From contig CAILUG010000054.1 of the NCBI GenBank assembly GCA_903837345.1, positions 86,817-150,816 of the forward strand: 64,000 nt of DNA, written 5' to 3'. Each line of letters starts with the position of its first letter. Position 1 is the stretch's first letter. Made by a program: the position numbers and the translations under genes. Positions 39,469 through 49,743 of this stretch are shown piece after piece. The notes under the pieces were generated by a model. It worked only from the letters and a program-made list of their open reading frames with translations, was not told the DNA's origin and made no database searches. This stretch comes from an uncultured Gammaproteobacteria bacterium (lineage in GTDB: Bacteria; Pseudomonadota; Gammaproteobacteria; Pseudomonadales; Pseudohongiellaceae).

Positions 39469-39540
39469 TGGGGTGTCGCCAAGCGGTAAGGCACAAGGTT
39501 TTGATCCTTGCATACGTTGGTTCGAATCCAGCCACCCCAG
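39469..39540 (+). tRNA. tRNA-Gln (TTG anticodon)
   Basis: Cloverleaf with acceptor TGGGGTG/CACCCCA, anticodon stem CAAGG/CCTTG and loop TTTTGAT giving anticodon UUG, T-loop TTCGAAT, and an encoded CCA at 39541-39543. Seven bases after ispE. Together with GatCAB, tRNA-Gln may be charged by transamidation if no GlnRS exists. Confidence 0.97.
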
Positions 39541-39548
39541 CCAAATAA

Positions 39549-39564
39549 TGCAGGATATCCTGCA
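39549..39564. promoter_or_regulatory. 16-bp palindrome between tRNA-Gln and prs
   Basis: TGCAGGAT and its complement ATCCTGCA abut as a perfect palindrome six bases after the tRNA CCA and 122 bp before prs. It may be an operator, a processing hairpin or a weak terminator; there is no T run. Confidence 0.4.
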
Positions 39565-39685
39565 AGCGTTAAACACAGCGATACACACGAGCGGTTTCAC
39601 GGTCGGTTTCACGAGCGGCATAACAAGAGTCAAACAACTGAACAAGCCAAGCCCACAGAGACAGGCAAAACAAACAGGTCCCAGC

Positions 39686-40636
39686 ATGCCGAACAACTTG
39701 ATGGTTTTCAGTGGCAATGCCAACCCCGAACTGGCCCAGAAAGTGGCCAAGTGGTTGGGCGTTCCGCTTGGACGCGCAGATGTGCGCAAATTCAGCGATG
39801 GCGAGATCAATGTCGAGCTGAACGAAAATGTGCGCGGACAGGATGTGTTCATCATCCAGCCCACTTGCCACCCCACCAATGACAACCTGATGGAACTGCT
39901 GCTGATGGCTGATGCGTTGCATCGTTCCTCAGCCAACCGCATCACTGCGGTGGTGCCTTATTTCGGCTATGCCCGCCAGGATCGTCGCGTGCGTTCCGCC
40001 CGCGTACCGATCAGCGCCAAGGTAGTAGCCGACATGATGAGCGCTGCCGGCATCAATCGTGTGCTGACCATTGATTTGCACGCTGAACAGATTCAGGGCT
40101 TTTTCAGCATTCCGGTCGACAACGTTTACGGGTCGGTGGTGCTGGTGGAAGATGTCCGCAACCAGGCCTACGAAAACCTGACCGTGGTTTCTCCCGACAT
40201 AGGCGGTGTGGTGCGGGCGAGAGCTTTCGCCAAACAACTGGGCACTGACCTTGCCATCATCGACAAGCGCCGCCCCAAAGCCAACGAAATTGAAGTGATG
40301 CATCTGATCGGCGAAGTGAAAGACCGTACCTGTCTGATCGTGGATGACATGGTTGATACCGCCGGCACGCTCTGCAAAGCCGCAGACGCACTCAAGGAAC
40401 AAGGTGCCACCAGAGTCGTGGCCTACTGTACCCATGCGATTTTGTCAGGCCATGCCATCCACAATATCAACAATTCCACACTCGACTCACTGGTGGTGAC
40501 TGACACCATCCCGCTCAGTGATGAAGCGCGCAAGTGCAAGAAAATCCGCCAGCTGCAACTGGCCCGCTTTCTCGGCGAAAGTATCCGCCGGGTCAGCAAT
40601 GAAGAATCCGTCAGTGCCATGTTTGATGAGGGCTAA
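39686..40636 (+). CDS. prs: Ribose-phosphate pyrophosphokinase
   Basis: Makes PRPP for nucleotides, His, Trp and NAD. The 316-residue class I enzyme has [26 protein letters not shown], the PRPP motif [17 protein letters not shown] and DKRRPKAN. It begins [12 protein letters not shown] from ATG 39686; upstream codons form a 145-base leader after the tRNA. It feeds NadE with NAD precursor and depends on ribose 5-phosphate from the sugar island. Confidence 0.96.
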   Translation: MPNNLMVFSGNANPELAQKVAKWLGVPLGRADVRKFSDGEINVELNENVRGQDVFIIQPTCHPTNDNLMELLLMADALHRSSANRITAVVPYFGYARQDRRVRSARVPISAKVVADMMSAAGINRVLTIDLHAEQIQGFFSIPVDNVYGSVVLVEDVRNQAYENLTVVSPDIGGVVRARAFAKQLGTDLAIIDKRRPKANEIEVMHLIGEVKDRTCLIVDDMVDTAGTLCKAADALKEQGATRVVAYCTHAILSGHAIHNINNSTLDSLVVTDTIPLSDEARKCKKIRQLQLARFLGESIRRVSNEESVSAMFDEG

Positions 40637-40763
40637 CCCTCAACAGGCAGGCTCCTGAAGGCAACCCCCTGGATTTGCCGGTCGCAAGCAGGTTCAGGGA
40701 ATACCGGGTGCAAACCCAACAGCAAACGCGGGCACCACAATGGTTCCTGCTGAGGAATACACA

Positions 40764-41444
40764 ATGTCCAAACAACAATTTGTTCTTGAAGCCGCAAGCC
40801 GGCCGGATGCAGGGAAAGGTGCGAGCCGCCGCCTGCGTCGTAAAGCCGGTGCGATCCCTGCCATTCTTTATGGCGGTGACAAAGCACCATCCAATATTTC
40901 AATTTCGCACAAGGATCTGGCCTACGTTCTGGAAAACGAAGCGTTTTTCACTTCCATCATCACCCTGAAAGTGGATGGTACGAACGAGAGCGCCATCATC
41001 AAGGCCCTGCAGCGCCACCCTGCGCAGCCGCGCCTTCTGCATGCTGATTTCCAGCGTGTCCTGGAAGACCGCGCACTGCACATCAAAGTGCCGTTGCACT
41101 TCCTGAACGAAGCCGTTGCCCCTGGCGTCAAAGTAGGCGGTGGTGTGGTATCCCATCTGTTGACCGAGCTGGAAATCTCCTGTTTGCCAAAACATCTGCC
41201 GTCCTATATCGAAGTCGATATCGCCGAACTGGGCCTGGGCCAGGCCCTGCACATTTCCGATCTGAAACTGCCCGAGGGCGTGCACAGTGTGTCATTGGCT
41301 CACGGAGCTTCCGGCGATCTGGCGGTTGTGTCGATCAACATCATCAAGAAAGGCGGTGATGAAGCACCTGCTGCCGCTGCTGATGCTGCCGCTGCCGGTA
41401 CAACACCGGCCGCTGCTGCTCCGGCTGCTCCGGCCAAGAAGTAA
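40764..41444 (+). CDS. rplY: 50S ribosomal protein L25, Ctc/TL5 type
   Basis: Binds 5S rRNA. The 226-residue long form has the N-terminal L25 domain (GASRRLRRKAGAIPAILYGG) and the C-terminal TL5-like domain, ending in an Ala/Pro-rich tail. GAGGA precedes the ATG at good spacing. Between prs and pth as in other gammaproteobacteria. Confidence 0.96.
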   Translation: MSKQQFVLEAASRPDAGKGASRRLRRKAGAIPAILYGGDKAPSNISISHKDLAYVLENEAFFTSIITLKVDGTNESAIIKALQRHPAQPRLLHADFQRVLEDRALHIKVPLHFLNEAVAPGVKVGGGVVSHLLTELEISCLPKHLPSYIEVDIAELGLGQALHISDLKLPEGVHSVSLAHGASGDLAVVSINIIKKGGDEAPAAAADAAAAGTTPAAAAPAAPAKK

Positions 41445-41470
41445 CTTCGCCCGCATAGCATCGCTGCACC

Positions 41471-42052
41471 ATGAGCGCTGCCATCGCACTGGTTGTTGGC
41501 CTGGGAAACCCGGGCCAACAATATCAATACAACCGGCACAATGCCGGCGCCATGTTTCTTGCCTCACTCGCCAGAGCCTACAAGTGCGAGCTGAAACCCG
41601 AGGCCAGATTCAAGGGCTGGACCGGTCGTATTGATGCCAATGGCAATGAAGTCCGCCTGCTGTTTCCCACCACGTTCATGAACAAGAGCGGCGACTCGGT
41701 GCAGCCAATGGCACAGTTTTACAAACTGGAACCGGCACAGATACTGATCGCCTATGACGAACTGGATCTGCCGCTGGGTACTACCCGCCTGAAATCCGGC
41801 GGTGGTCACGGCGGACACAACGGTGTGCGCGACGTGATTCGCGCGCTTGGCTCGGCAGATTTTGCCAGATTGCGACTCGGGATCGGTCATCCGGGCGATG
41901 CGTCACTGGTGCTGAACTATGTGCTGGGCAATTTCAGGAAACCGGAGGAGCCCGTTTTTGAAGAAGAAGTTGGCAAAGCTGTGGCTTTGCTGCCGCTGTT
42001 GGTACAGGGCAAGATGCAAATTGCAATGAACCAATTGCACACGAAGAGCTGA
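41471..42052 (+). CDS. pth: Peptidyl-tRNA hydrolase
   Basis: Frees tRNA from dropped-off peptides. The 193-residue enzyme has GLGNPGQQYQYNRHNAG with catalytic His, MNKSG and the Asp in DELDLPLG, then KSGGGHGGHNGVRD. Starts 26 bases after rplY. Confidence 0.97.
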   Translation: MSAAIALVVGLGNPGQQYQYNRHNAGAMFLASLARAYKCELKPEARFKGWTGRIDANGNEVRLLFPTTFMNKSGDSVQPMAQFYKLEPAQILIAYDELDLPLGTTRLKSGGGHGGHNGVRDVIRALGSADFARLRLGIGHPGDASLVLNYVLGNFRKPEEPVFEEEVGKAVALLPLLVQGKMQIAMNQLHTKS

Positions 42053-42120
42053 TCCGCCTTTCCGCCTTCGCCAAGGCTACGGCGGACTAGCGCCATCATT
42101 AAACACACAGGATTTTGAGT

Positions 42121-43212
42121 ATGGGTATCAAATGCGGAATCGTTGGGCTGCCCAACGTCGGCAAATCCACACTGTTCAATGCGCTGACCCAGGCCGGCAT
42201 TGCCGCAGAAAATTTTCCGTTCTGCACCATCGAGCCCAACTCGGGCATCGTGCCAGTGCCGGATGCACGGCTGACTGCGCTGGCCGAAATCGTCAAACCC
42301 GAGAAAGTGGTGCCAACTGCAGTGGAATTCGTCGACATCGCCGGGCTGGTTGCCGGTGCCTCCAAGGGCGAAGGGCTTGGCAACAAGTTCCTCGCCAACA
42401 TCCGCGAGTGTGACGCGATTGCACATGTAGTGCGCTGCTTCGTTGACGACAACGTGATCCACGTTGCCAACAAGATCGACCCGAAAAACGATATCGAAAT
42501 CATCAATACTGAACTGGCACTGGCTGATCTGGAAACCGTGGAAAAAGGGCTCGATCGTGCTACCAAGGCTGCCAGGGGCCAGGACAAGGAAGCCATCAAG
42601 GCCAAAGACGTGCTGACGCGCGTTCGCGCCCACCTCGACGCCGGCAAGCCGGTGCGCAGTCTCGACCTCGACAAGGACGAGCAGGCAGCTCTCTACCCTT
42701 ACCATCTGCTGACCGCCAAGCCGACCATGTACATCGCCAACGTCGATGAGAAAGGCTTCAGCAACAATCCGTATCTGGATCAGGTCAAGACCATCTCCAA
42801 AGCGGAAAACGCCGTGGTGGTTGCCATCTGCAACAAGCTGGAAGCAGAAATCGCCGAGCTGGCCAGTGATGAAAAGATGGAATTCCTGCAGGATCTGGGC
42901 ATGACCGAACCCGGCCTCGACCGTGTAATCCGGGCCGGCTACGAATTGCTGGGCCTGCAAACCTATTTCACGGCCGGCGTGAAGGAAGTACGGGCCTGGA
43001 CGGTAAAAATCGGCGCCACCGCCCCCAAGGCCGCGGCCGTGATCCACACCGATTTCGAGAAGGGCTTCATCCGGGCCGAAGTAATGGCCTACGCCGATTT
43101 CATCCAGTACAAGGGCGAACAAGGCGCCAAGGATGCCGGCAAATGGCGTCTGGAAGGCAAAGAGTACATTGTGCAGGACGGTGACGTGATGCACTTCCGT
43201 TTTAACGTGTGA
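42121..43212 (+). CDS. ychF: Obg-family ATPase YchF
   Basis: Ribosome-binding ATPase linked to translational and redox control. The 363-residue protein has [15 protein letters not shown] (P loop), [20 protein letters not shown] and the altered G4 region that favours ATP (NVDE). TGS domain at the C-terminus. 69 bases after pth. Confidence 0.97.
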   Translation: MGIKCGIVGLPNVGKSTLFNALTQAGIAAENFPFCTIEPNSGIVPVPDARLTALAEIVKPEKVVPTAVEFVDIAGLVAGASKGEGLGNKFLANIRECDAIAHVVRCFVDDNVIHVANKIDPKNDIEIINTELALADLETVEKGLDRATKAARGQDKEAIKAKDVLTRVRAHLDAGKPVRSLDLDKDEQAALYPYHLLTAKPTMYIANVDEKGFSNNPYLDQVKTISKAENAVVVAICNKLEAEIAELASDEKMEFLQDLGMTEPGLDRVIRAGYELLGLQTYFTAGVKEVRAWTVKIGATAPKAAAVIHTDFEKGFIRAEVMAYADFIQYKGEQGAKDAGKWRLEGKEYIVQDGDVMHFRFNV

Positions 43213-43244
43213 GCGCTTAGAATTCGCGCCCTCACAAGTTTCAC

Positions 43245-43320
43245 GGCGATGTAGCTCAGTTGGTTAGAGCACCGCATTCATAATGCGGGTGTCGGTGGTT
43301 CAAGTCCACCCATCGCTACC
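43245..43320 (+). tRNA. tRNA-Met (CAT anticodon, elongator)
   Basis: Cloverleaf with acceptor GGCGATG/CATCGCT (G1-U72 wobble pair), anticodon stem CCGCA/TGCGG, loop TTCATAA giving CAU, T-loop TTCAAGT, discriminator A and encoded CCA through 43321-43322. The D-loop, TAGCTCAG start and overall match to elongator tRNA-Met argue against the Ile2 isoacceptor and the initiator (no three G-C pairs in the anticodon stem). Confidence 0.93.
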
Positions 43321-43329
43321 ATCATAATC

Positions 43330-43364
43330 AAGCACTTAGCGGAATTATCCCTAAGTGCTTTTTT
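43330..43364 (+). terminator. Intrinsic terminator after tRNA-Met
   Basis: Stem AAGCACTTAG / CTAAGTGCTT, 11-base loop, and a T run of six. Serves the ychF/tRNA-Met transcript and separates it from the convergent gnd. Confidence 0.9.
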
Positions 43365-43389
43365 ATTGGACAAGCACAGGGCAAGCAGC

Positions 43390-44412
43390 TCAGACGCCGT
43401 TTTTCTGCTCAAGATGTCCGCCAAACTGGTTGCGCAGCGCTGACAACAGGCGGTTGGCGAAGTCGGCATTGCCGCGAGACTGGAAGCGGCTGAACAATGC
43501 TGCACTGATTACCGGCGCTGGTACCCCTTCATCAATGGCGGCAGCCAGTGTCCAGCGTCCTTCTCCGGAATCGGACACACGTCCGGCAAAACCGTCTAGA
43601 CCTGCGTCCTGCTGCAGTGCCTTTGCGGTCAGGTCAAGCAGCCAGGAACTGATGACACTGCCATGCCGCCAGACTTCGGTTATTTCCGGCAGGTTCAGCT
43701 CGAACAGGTAATGTTCCGGATTGCGTAACGGGGTGGTTTCAGCATCACTGTTGCCGGGATTAAGACCTATGTTGGCGTGATGCAGAATATTCAGTCCCTC
43801 CGCATAGGCGGCCATCACGCCATATTCAATGCCATTGTGAACCATCTTGACGAAATGACCGGCTCCACTGGGGCCACAATGCAGATAGCCGCGCGTAGCC
43901 GTACGCTGCTGGTTGTTGTCACTGCTCTTGCCAGCCTCTCCCTGTGAACCCGGAGCAAGGCTGGCGAAGATCGGTTCCAGATAATCAACACTGTTTTTTT
44001 CGCCGCCAATCATCAAACAATAGCCACGTTCAAGACCGGCGACGCCACCACTGGTTCCCACATCCACATAATGAATGCCCTTGGTCCGCAATTCTGCTGC
44101 GCGACGCAGGTCATCCTGAAAATGGGAATTGCCGCCGTCAATAACGATGTCTCCCGCAGAAAGCAGTGGTACCAGCGATGCCAATTCCTGGTCAACAATG
44201 GCGGCAGGCACCATCATCCAGATGATGCGGGGCTGTGTCAGGTTTTCCACCAGCTTTTGCAGCGTAGCCGCTCCTGTCACATTGGGTTGTATCAGGGCTT
44301 GCACCGCTTCATGGTACAGGTCATACACCACACACTGATGACCGGCTGCGACCAGGCGCCTCACCATGTTCGCGCCCATGCGACCCAATCCGATCATGCC
44401 AAGTTGTTGCAT
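43390..44412 (-). CDS. gnd: 6-phosphogluconate dehydrogenase, decarboxylating (short form)
   Basis: Oxidises 6-phosphogluconate to ribulose 5-phosphate. The 340-residue protein begins MQQLGMIGLGRMG and has DGGNSHFQDD, GTSGGVAGLERGYCLM and the catalytic HCGPSGAGHFVKMVHNGIEYG. It belongs to the shorter group (about 300-340 residues), not the 470-residue E. coli type. Cofactor choice is not clear from the Rossmann region (YDLYHEA after strand 2). It lies 115 bases downstream of xfp on the same strand and probably ends that operon. Confidence 0.93.
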   Translation of the reverse strand: MQQLGMIGLGRMGANMVRRLVAAGHQCVVYDLYHEAVQALIQPNVTGAATLQKLVENLTQPRIIWMMVPAAIVDQELASLVPLLSAGDIVIDGGNSHFQDDLRRAAELRTKGIHYVDVGTSGGVAGLERGYCLMIGGEKNSVDYLEPIFASLAPGSQGEAGKSSDNNQQRTATRGYLHCGPSGAGHFVKMVHNGIEYGVMAAYAEGLNILHHANIGLNPGNSDAETTPLRNPEHYLFELNLPEITEVWRHGSVISSWLLDLTAKALQQDAGLDGFAGRVSDSGEGRWTLAAAIDEGVPAPVISAALFSRFQSRGNADFANRLLSALRNQFGGHLEQKNGV

Positions 44413-44527
44413 AGTGCACCTCGTTACGTGAAACCATTGAGCCGGATATATTGGAAAAACCTATAGCTGGTAATTGGCACATTGTCTGTTCGGTGGCATG
44501 CATCTACAGGCTTTGGTGTCGCCAGCA

Positions 44528-46924
44528 TCAATCACCGGCATTACGCGCGGGCCAATGCCAATTGCGGATTTCAGGCATATCCTGGCCGAATTTGCAGATG
44601 TATTCCCTGTGCTGGACCAGTTTGTTTGCGAGAAGTTTCTGCAAGGCCTGACCCTGGGGGCCTGTGCTGGGCAGGCGATGAATGGCTTCAATCACCAGAT
44701 GGAAGCGATCCAGCTCGTTGAGCACCGTCATGTCAAAAGCCGTGGTGATGGTGCCTTCTTCCTTGTAGCCACGCACATGGATGTTATGGTGATTGGTGCG
44801 GCGGTAGGTGAGCCGGTGTATCAGCCACGGATAGGCGTGATAGGCAAAAATAACCGGCTTGTCTGCGGTGAACAACTCGTCAAAATCTTCAGCACTGAGG
44901 CCATGCGGATGCTCTTCCGGCGGTTGCAGCTTCATCAGATCCACCACGTTCACCACGCGAATCTTCAGCGTGGGCAAATGTTCGCGCAGGATGCTGACTG
45001 CCGCCAATGTCTCCAGCGTGGGCACATCACCACAACAGGCCATCACCACATCAGGTGAACTGCCGTGTTGTTCATTGCCAGCCCAGTGCCAGATACCGAT
45101 GCCGGCATTGCAGTGTTCGATGGCAGCCTCCATCGACAGCCACTGCGGCGCCGGATGTTTGCCGGCTACCACCACGTTGACGTAATGGCGACTGCGCAGG
45201 CAATGATCCATCACTGACAGCAGGCAGTTGGCATCCGGTGGAAAATATACCCTGACCACCGAGGCTTTTTTGTTGACTACCAGATCGACAAACCCCGGGT
45301 CCTGATGGGTGAAGCCATTGTGATCCTGTCGCCACACATGCGAGGACAGCAAGAAATTCAGCGAGGCAATCGGCGCCCGCCAAGGCAACGCAGCGCTGAC
45401 CTTCAGCCATTTGGAATGCTGGTTGAACATGGAATCCACGATGTGGATGAAGGCTTCATAGCAGTTGAATACACCATGGCGCCCGGTCAGCAGATAGCCT
45501 TCCAGCCAGCCTTCGCACTGATGCTCGCTGAGCATGGAATCGAGCACGCGACCTTCTGGCGCCAGAAACTGGTCATCACCGATGGTATTTGCATTCCACT
45601 GCCGGTTGGTAGCTTCGAACACTGCGCCCAGACCGTTGGATATCGTTTCATCGGGACCAAAGATGCGGAAATTTTTCTGCGCCGAATTGAGACTGATCAC
45701 ATCACGCAAAAACGGGCCGAGCACCCGGGTATCACCGATACCGGCAACACCCGGGCAAGGAACCTCGACTTTATATAACCCGTAATCAGGCAACTTCAGA
45801 TCCTGCAGCAAGCGTCCGCCATTGGCATGGGGATTGGCGCCCATGCGTCGCTCTCCCGCAGGCGCCAGTGCTGACAGTTCGGCACGCAAGCGACCCTGTG
45901 CGTCAAACAATTCGTGGGGCTGATAACTCTGCAACCACTTTTCCAGCAGCGGCAGATGCGCGGGATCCTTGTCAGGATGCAGTGGCACCTGATGTGCGCG
46001 GAAGCCGCCTTCTATCTGCTGACCATCCACCACTTGCGGCCCGGTCCAGCCCTTGGGTGAAATCAGCACAATCATAGGCCAGCGCGGCCGATTGAAGGCA
46101 ACTTCGCCGGTTTGCTGTTGGCGTGCAGATTGCTGAATGGCAAGGATCAGGCTTGCTGCCCTGTCTAGCGCGGCCGCCATGGCTTGATGCATTGCGGCTG
46201 GCACATGACCTTCAACAATAATGGGATCCCAGCCATAGCCCCGGAACAACTGCTCCAGTTCTTCGCGTGAGATGCGGGCCAGCACTGTGGGATTGGCGAT
46301 CTTGTAGCCATTCAGGTGCAGGATCGGCAATACAGCACCATCGGTGACAGGATTCAGGAACTTGTTGGAATGCCACGCTGTTGCCAGAGGCCCTGTTTCG
46401 GCTTCACCATCGCCGACTACACAGGCCACCACCAGTCCGGGATTGTCGAACACAGCTCCGAACGAGTGACTAAGTGAGTAGCCCAGCTCACCGCCTTCAT
46501 GGATGGAACCGGGACATTCCGGTGAAGCGTGACTGGGAATGCCGCCAGGAAAGGAAAACTGCAAAAACAGTTTTTGCAATCCCGCTTCATCCTGGCTGAT
46601 ATCCGGATAAATTTCACTGTAAGTGCCTTCAAGATAAGTGTTGGCCACTACTGCCGGACCGCCATGACCAGGACCCGAAACATAGATCATGTCGAGATCG
46701 AATTTTTTTATGATGCGGTTCAGATGTGCATAAATGAAATTCTGTCCGGGCGTGGTGCCCCAGTGACCCAGCAACATCTTCTTGATGTCAGTAATTTGCA
46801 GCAGTCGTTTCAACAGCGGATTGTCGTACAGATAAATCTGGCCAACCGACAAATAGTTCGCTGCCCGCCAGTAGGCATTGATCTGCTCAAGCTCGGCTGG
46901 AGCAAGTGTGGCCGGAATGTACAT
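44528..46924 (-). CDS. xfp: Xylulose-5-phosphate/fructose-6-phosphate phosphoketolase
   Basis: Thiamine-diphosphate enzyme that splits xylulose 5-phosphate (or fructose 6-phosphate) with phosphate to acetyl phosphate and glyceraldehyde 3-phosphate (or erythrose 4-phosphate). The 798-residue protein has [30 protein letters not shown], the pyrimidine-domain segment [18 protein letters not shown] and the family [11 protein letters not shown]. Length is normal. It begins three bases after the pgm stop, so the two are co-transcribed. Acetate kinase or phosphotransacetylase genes are not in the window. Confidence 0.95.
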   Translation of the reverse strand: MYIPATLAPAELEQINAYWRAANYLSVGQIYLYDNPLLKRLLQITDIKKMLLGHWGTTPGQNFIYAHLNRIIKKFDLDMIYVSGPGHGGPAVVANTYLEGTYSEIYPDISQDEAGLQKLFLQFSFPGGIPSHASPECPGSIHEGGELGYSLSHSFGAVFDNPGLVVACVVGDGEAETGPLATAWHSNKFLNPVTDGAVLPILHLNGYKIANPTVLARISREELEQLFRGYGWDPIIVEGHVPAAMHQAMAAALDRAASLILAIQQSARQQQTGEVAFNRPRWPMIVLISPKGWTGPQVVDGQQIEGGFRAHQVPLHPDKDPAHLPLLEKWLQSYQPHELFDAQGRLRAELSALAPAGERRMGANPHANGGRLLQDLKLPDYGLYKVEVPCPGVAGIGDTRVLGPFLRDVISLNSAQKNFRIFGPDETISNGLGAVFEATNRQWNANTIGDDQFLAPEGRVLDSMLSEHQCEGWLEGYLLTGRHGVFNCYEAFIHIVDSMFNQHSKWLKVSAALPWRAPIASLNFLLSSHVWRQDHNGFTHQDPGFVDLVVNKKASVVRVYFPPDANCLLSVMDHCLRSRHYVNVVVAGKHPAPQWLSMEAAIEHCNAGIGIWHWAGNEQHGSSPDVVMACCGDVPTLETLAAVSILREHLPTLKIRVVNVVDLMKLQPPEEHPHGLSAEDFDELFTADKPVIFAYHAYPWLIHRLTYRRTNHHNIHVRGYKEEGTITTAFDMTVLNELDRFHLVIEAIHRLPSTGPQGQALQKLLANKLVQHREYICKFGQDMPEIRNWHWPARNAGD

Positions 46925-46927
46925 TGC

Positions 46928-48580
46928 TCAGCTGGCTCCCAAAGTCTGACTGACCAGGGTTTTGGCATCGGTAATGATGCGCTGCAAATGTTCTTTGCCG
47001 TAAAAACTTTCTGCGTAAATTTTGTAAATGTCTTCAGTGCCGGAAGGTCGTGCCGCAAACCAGCCATGCTCCGCCATCACCTTGAGTCCGCCGATGGCGG
47101 CACCATTGCCGGGCGCATGACTGAGTATGCCGGTGATAGGTTCGCCAGCCAGCGTTGTAGCTTTCACTTGCGCGGGTTGCAGGTTTGCCAACCGCTGTTT
47201 CTGCGCCACAGTGGCGGCGGCATCAATACGATCGTAGACAGGTGTGCCCAGCTCACGACCGAGATCGCCATATATTTGTGCAGGATCACGACCGGTGCGT
47301 GCAGTAATTTCGGCTGCCAGCAGCGCCGGTATGAAACCGTCCTTGTCAGTGGTCCATACGCTGCCATCCTTGCGAACGAATGAAGCGCCGGCACTTTCTT
47401 CCCCGCCGAATCCCAGCGACCCATCACTCAGTCCATCAACGAACCATTTGAAACCAACCGGCACTTCATGCAGCCGCCGGCCCAGTTTGGCACACACGCG
47501 ATCAATCATCTGGCTGCTCACCACGGTTTTGCCTACCCCAGCATCTGCCCGCCAGTGCGGACGATTCCGGAACAGGTAATCTATGCACACCGCAAGATAA
47601 TGGTTGGGGGGCATCAGCCCGCCGCTGGGCGTGACGATGCCATGGCGGTCATGGTCGGTATCGCAGGCGAAGGCAATCGCGAAACGGTCCTTGAGTCCGA
47701 TCAGGCTCTGCATTGCAAAGGAAGATGACGGATCCATGCGGATCTTGCCGTCCCAGTCGAGCGTCATGAAACGGAAGGTTGGATCCACGTGCTCATTGAC
47801 CACTGTCAGATCCAGACCGTAACGCTCGCCGATCGCGCCCCAATAGTGCACACCGGCGCCGCCGAGCGGATCTACTCCCATGCGGATGCGCGAATCACGG
47901 ATAAGGTCCATATCCAGCACTGAGCCAAGATCGCCAACATAGGCACTGACATAATCATGCTGATGGGTGGTGGCTGCGTTTCTGGCGCTGGCTTCGCTGA
48001 TAAGCCTGACACCTTGCAGCTTGTCCGCCAGCAAGGCGTTGGCCCGGTCCTGAATCCATTTGGTTACCGCAGTATCCGCCGGTCCGCCATGCGGCGGGTT
48101 GTACTTGATACCACCGCTGTCGGGGGGATTGTGTGAAGGTGTAATGACAATGCCATCTGCCAATGCCGAGTTGCGATTGCGGTTATAAACGATGATCGCA
48201 TGTGAAATCACCGGTGTTGGCGTGTACTCATCCTGTGGGGCAATCATGAGCTCCACGCCGTTGGCAGCCAGCACCTCAAGTGCGCTGACAAAGGCAGGTG
48301 TGGACAGGGCATGGGTATCGAAGCCCAGAAACAGCGGGCCGCTGATGTGCTGCATCTTGCGGTATTCACTGACTGCCTGACAAACCGCAAGGATGTGCCA
48401 TTCATTGAAACTGTTTTCAAAAGAACTCCCGCGATGTCCGGAAGTCCCGAAAGCAACCCTTTGTGCAGCAACACTGCTGTCCGGTTGCTGACTGTAATAG
48501 GCTGTAATCAATGCCGGGATATTCACCAGCGTGTCTGGCTCCGGCAAGGTGCCGGCTTTTGCTACTGCTTTACTGTTCAT
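46928..48580 (-). CDS. pgm: Phosphoglucomutase (alpha-D-glucose-specific)
   Basis: Interconverts glucose 1- and 6-phosphate. The 550-residue protein starts MNSKAVAKAGTLPEP with GAGG upstream; VAFGTSGHRGSS is near the N-terminus, the active-site Ser in ITPSHNPPDSGG, and metal site DTDHDRHG. Closest to the 546-residue enterobacterial Pgm in layout. It links glycogen or sugar-nucleotide pools to the pentose phosphate and phosphoketolase genes around it. Upstream in-frame start (48619) overlaps the region near the tal stop and is less likely. Confidence 0.93.
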   Translation of the reverse strand: MNSKAVAKAGTLPEPDTLVNIPALITAYYSQQPDSSVAAQRVAFGTSGHRGSSFENSFNEWHILAVCQAVSEYRKMQHISGPLFLGFDTHALSTPAFVSALEVLAANGVELMIAPQDEYTPTPVISHAIIVYNRNRNSALADGIVITPSHNPPDSGGIKYNPPHGGPADTAVTKWIQDRANALLADKLQGVRLISEASARNAATTHQHDYVSAYVGDLGSVLDMDLIRDSRIRMGVDPLGGAGVHYWGAIGERYGLDLTVVNEHVDPTFRFMTLDWDGKIRMDPSSSFAMQSLIGLKDRFAIAFACDTDHDRHGIVTPSGGLMPPNHYLAVCIDYLFRNRPHWRADAGVGKTVVSSQMIDRVCAKLGRRLHEVPVGFKWFVDGLSDGSLGFGGEESAGASFVRKDGSVWTTDKDGFIPALLAAEITARTGRDPAQIYGDLGRELGTPVYDRIDAAATVAQKQRLANLQPAQVKATTLAGEPITGILSHAPGNGAAIGGLKVMAEHGWFAARPSGTEDIYKIYAESFYGKEHLQRIITDAKTLVSQTLGAS

Positions 48581-48629
48581 GAACTTCAACCTCATTTCCA
48601 AACAATCTTTCAGACTCAATTCGTTTCAA

Positions 48630-48668
48630 CCTTGCTTTTCATCCTTGCTTTTCATCCTTCCTTTTCAA
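48630..48668. repeat. 13-bp repeat spanning the tal stop codon
   Basis: Two exact copies and one degenerate copy of CCTTGCTTTTCAT (starts 48630, 48643, 48656). The tal stop codon (48652-48654) lies within copy 2, so the C-terminal end of Tal is encoded by repeat sequence. Confidence 0.85.
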
Positions 48669-49743
48669 CAATGCAATCCATCAACTGCTGCCAGGATTTG
48701 GTGAATGATGCTGCACCTTCAAGCTGCAAACGGGCTGCAAGCATCCGGATATCCACGCCAGCACGGTTGAAGTCAGCCAGGACTTGTTCGGCATCTCCAC
48801 CATCAGGCGGCATTACCTCACTTACTTTGCCGTGGTCGGCAAAAGCCAGCAAGGTCTGTTCGGGAATAGTGTTAATGGTAGCGGGCGCCACCAATGCTTC
48901 GACATACATTGTGTCAGCAACACTGGCATCCTTGGTACCGGTACTTGCCCACAGCAGACGTTGCGGAATGGCGCCCGCGCTGGCCAGTTTCTGCCAGCGC
49001 GGTGAAGCCAGCAGTTCACGATAGAACCTGTAGGTACGTTTGCCAATGGCAATACCAAGACGATTCCTTAAGGCAGGAACAACCGTATCCTTGATGGCAA
49101 CATCCCAGCGACTGACGAACAACGAAGCAACACAGGCCACAGCCGGATCCAGACCGTTTGCCAACCGTCGCTCGATTGCATGCATGTAGGCTTCGGCGGC
49201 CGCAAGGTAGTGCTCCGGTGAAAACAACAACGTGACATTGACCGGTACGCCGGCAAAGACGGATTCCTCAATGGCAACAAGACCGGCAGCAGTGCCGGGG
49301 ATCTTGATGAAGAGATTGGTACGTTGCGCCTGCCGGTGCAAGTGCCGCGCGGCAACGATGGTGCCTGCACTGTCATCGGCCAGCAGCGGGGAAACTTCGA
49401 GCGAAACAAAGCCATCGACACCGGCACTATCAACGTGAACCGGCAACAAAAGATCAGCGGCCTGACAAAGGTCTTCCAGCGCAAGCTCAAAAAAAAGCGC
49501 CTCCCCGTGCTTGCCAGCACGGGCTTTTTCTGCAATAGCAGCATCGTAGTAACCGGAGTTGCGGATGGCATGATCAAAAATGGTGGGGTTTGAAGTTAGG
49601 CCGGTGACGCTTAGCTCACTGATATAACGTTGCAGAGTGCCACTTTGGAGCAGCTCGCGTGTAATGTTATCGAGCCAGAGACTTTGTCCGCGGTCATGCA
49701 GTTGCCGGGTGACGTTAATGTTGGTATCTGTGATGCTTGTCAT
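48652..49743 (-). CDS. tal: Transaldolase, long (Tal) type
   Basis: Moves a three-carbon unit between sugar phosphates. The 363-residue protein has GQSLWLDNITRE, VTGLTSNPTIFDHAI (Asn/Thr of the active site) and the Schiff-base Lys147 in NLFIKIPGT. This is the Actinobacteria/cyanobacteria-type transaldolase, longer than E. coli TalB. The start overlaps the HAD gene stop as ATGA. A hairpin followed by a T run lies within the coding sequence (see the hairpin entry at 49504-49523). Confidence 0.93.
   Translation of the reverse strand: MTSITDTNINVTRQLHDRGQSLWLDNITRELLQSGTLQRYISELSVTGLTSNPTIFDHAIRNSGYYDAAIAEKARAGKHGEALFFELALEDLCQAADLLLPVHVDSAGVDGFVSLEVSPLLADDSAGTIVAARHLHRQAQRTNLFIKIPGTAAGLVAIEESVFAGVPVNVTLLFSPEHYLAAAEAYMHAIERRLANGLDPAVACVASLFVSRWDVAIKDTVVPALRNRLGIAIGKRTYRFYRELLASPRWQKLASAGAIPQRLLWASTGTKDASVADTMYVEALVAPATINTIPEQTLLAFADHGKVSEVMPPDGGDAEQVLADFNRAGVDIRMLAARLQLEGAASFTKSWQQLMDCIVEKEG
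49504..49523. other. Terminator-like hairpin inside tal
   Basis: Perfect arms CCCGTGCT / AGCACGGG around a four-base loop. On the + strand the stem is followed by CTTTTTC; on the tal (minus) strand it is followed seven bases later by eight T (49489-49496). It is read as coding sequence (residues near 75-85 of Tal). Confidence 0.6.

Noticed and set aside
41917..43194. 425-codon frame antisense to ychF
   Set aside because: Complement of ychF; no family features.
43245..43320. tRNA-Ile2 (CAU read as k2C) interpretation
   Set aside because: Acceptor and anticodon arms match elongator tRNA-Met better; identity would need tilS-type determinants.
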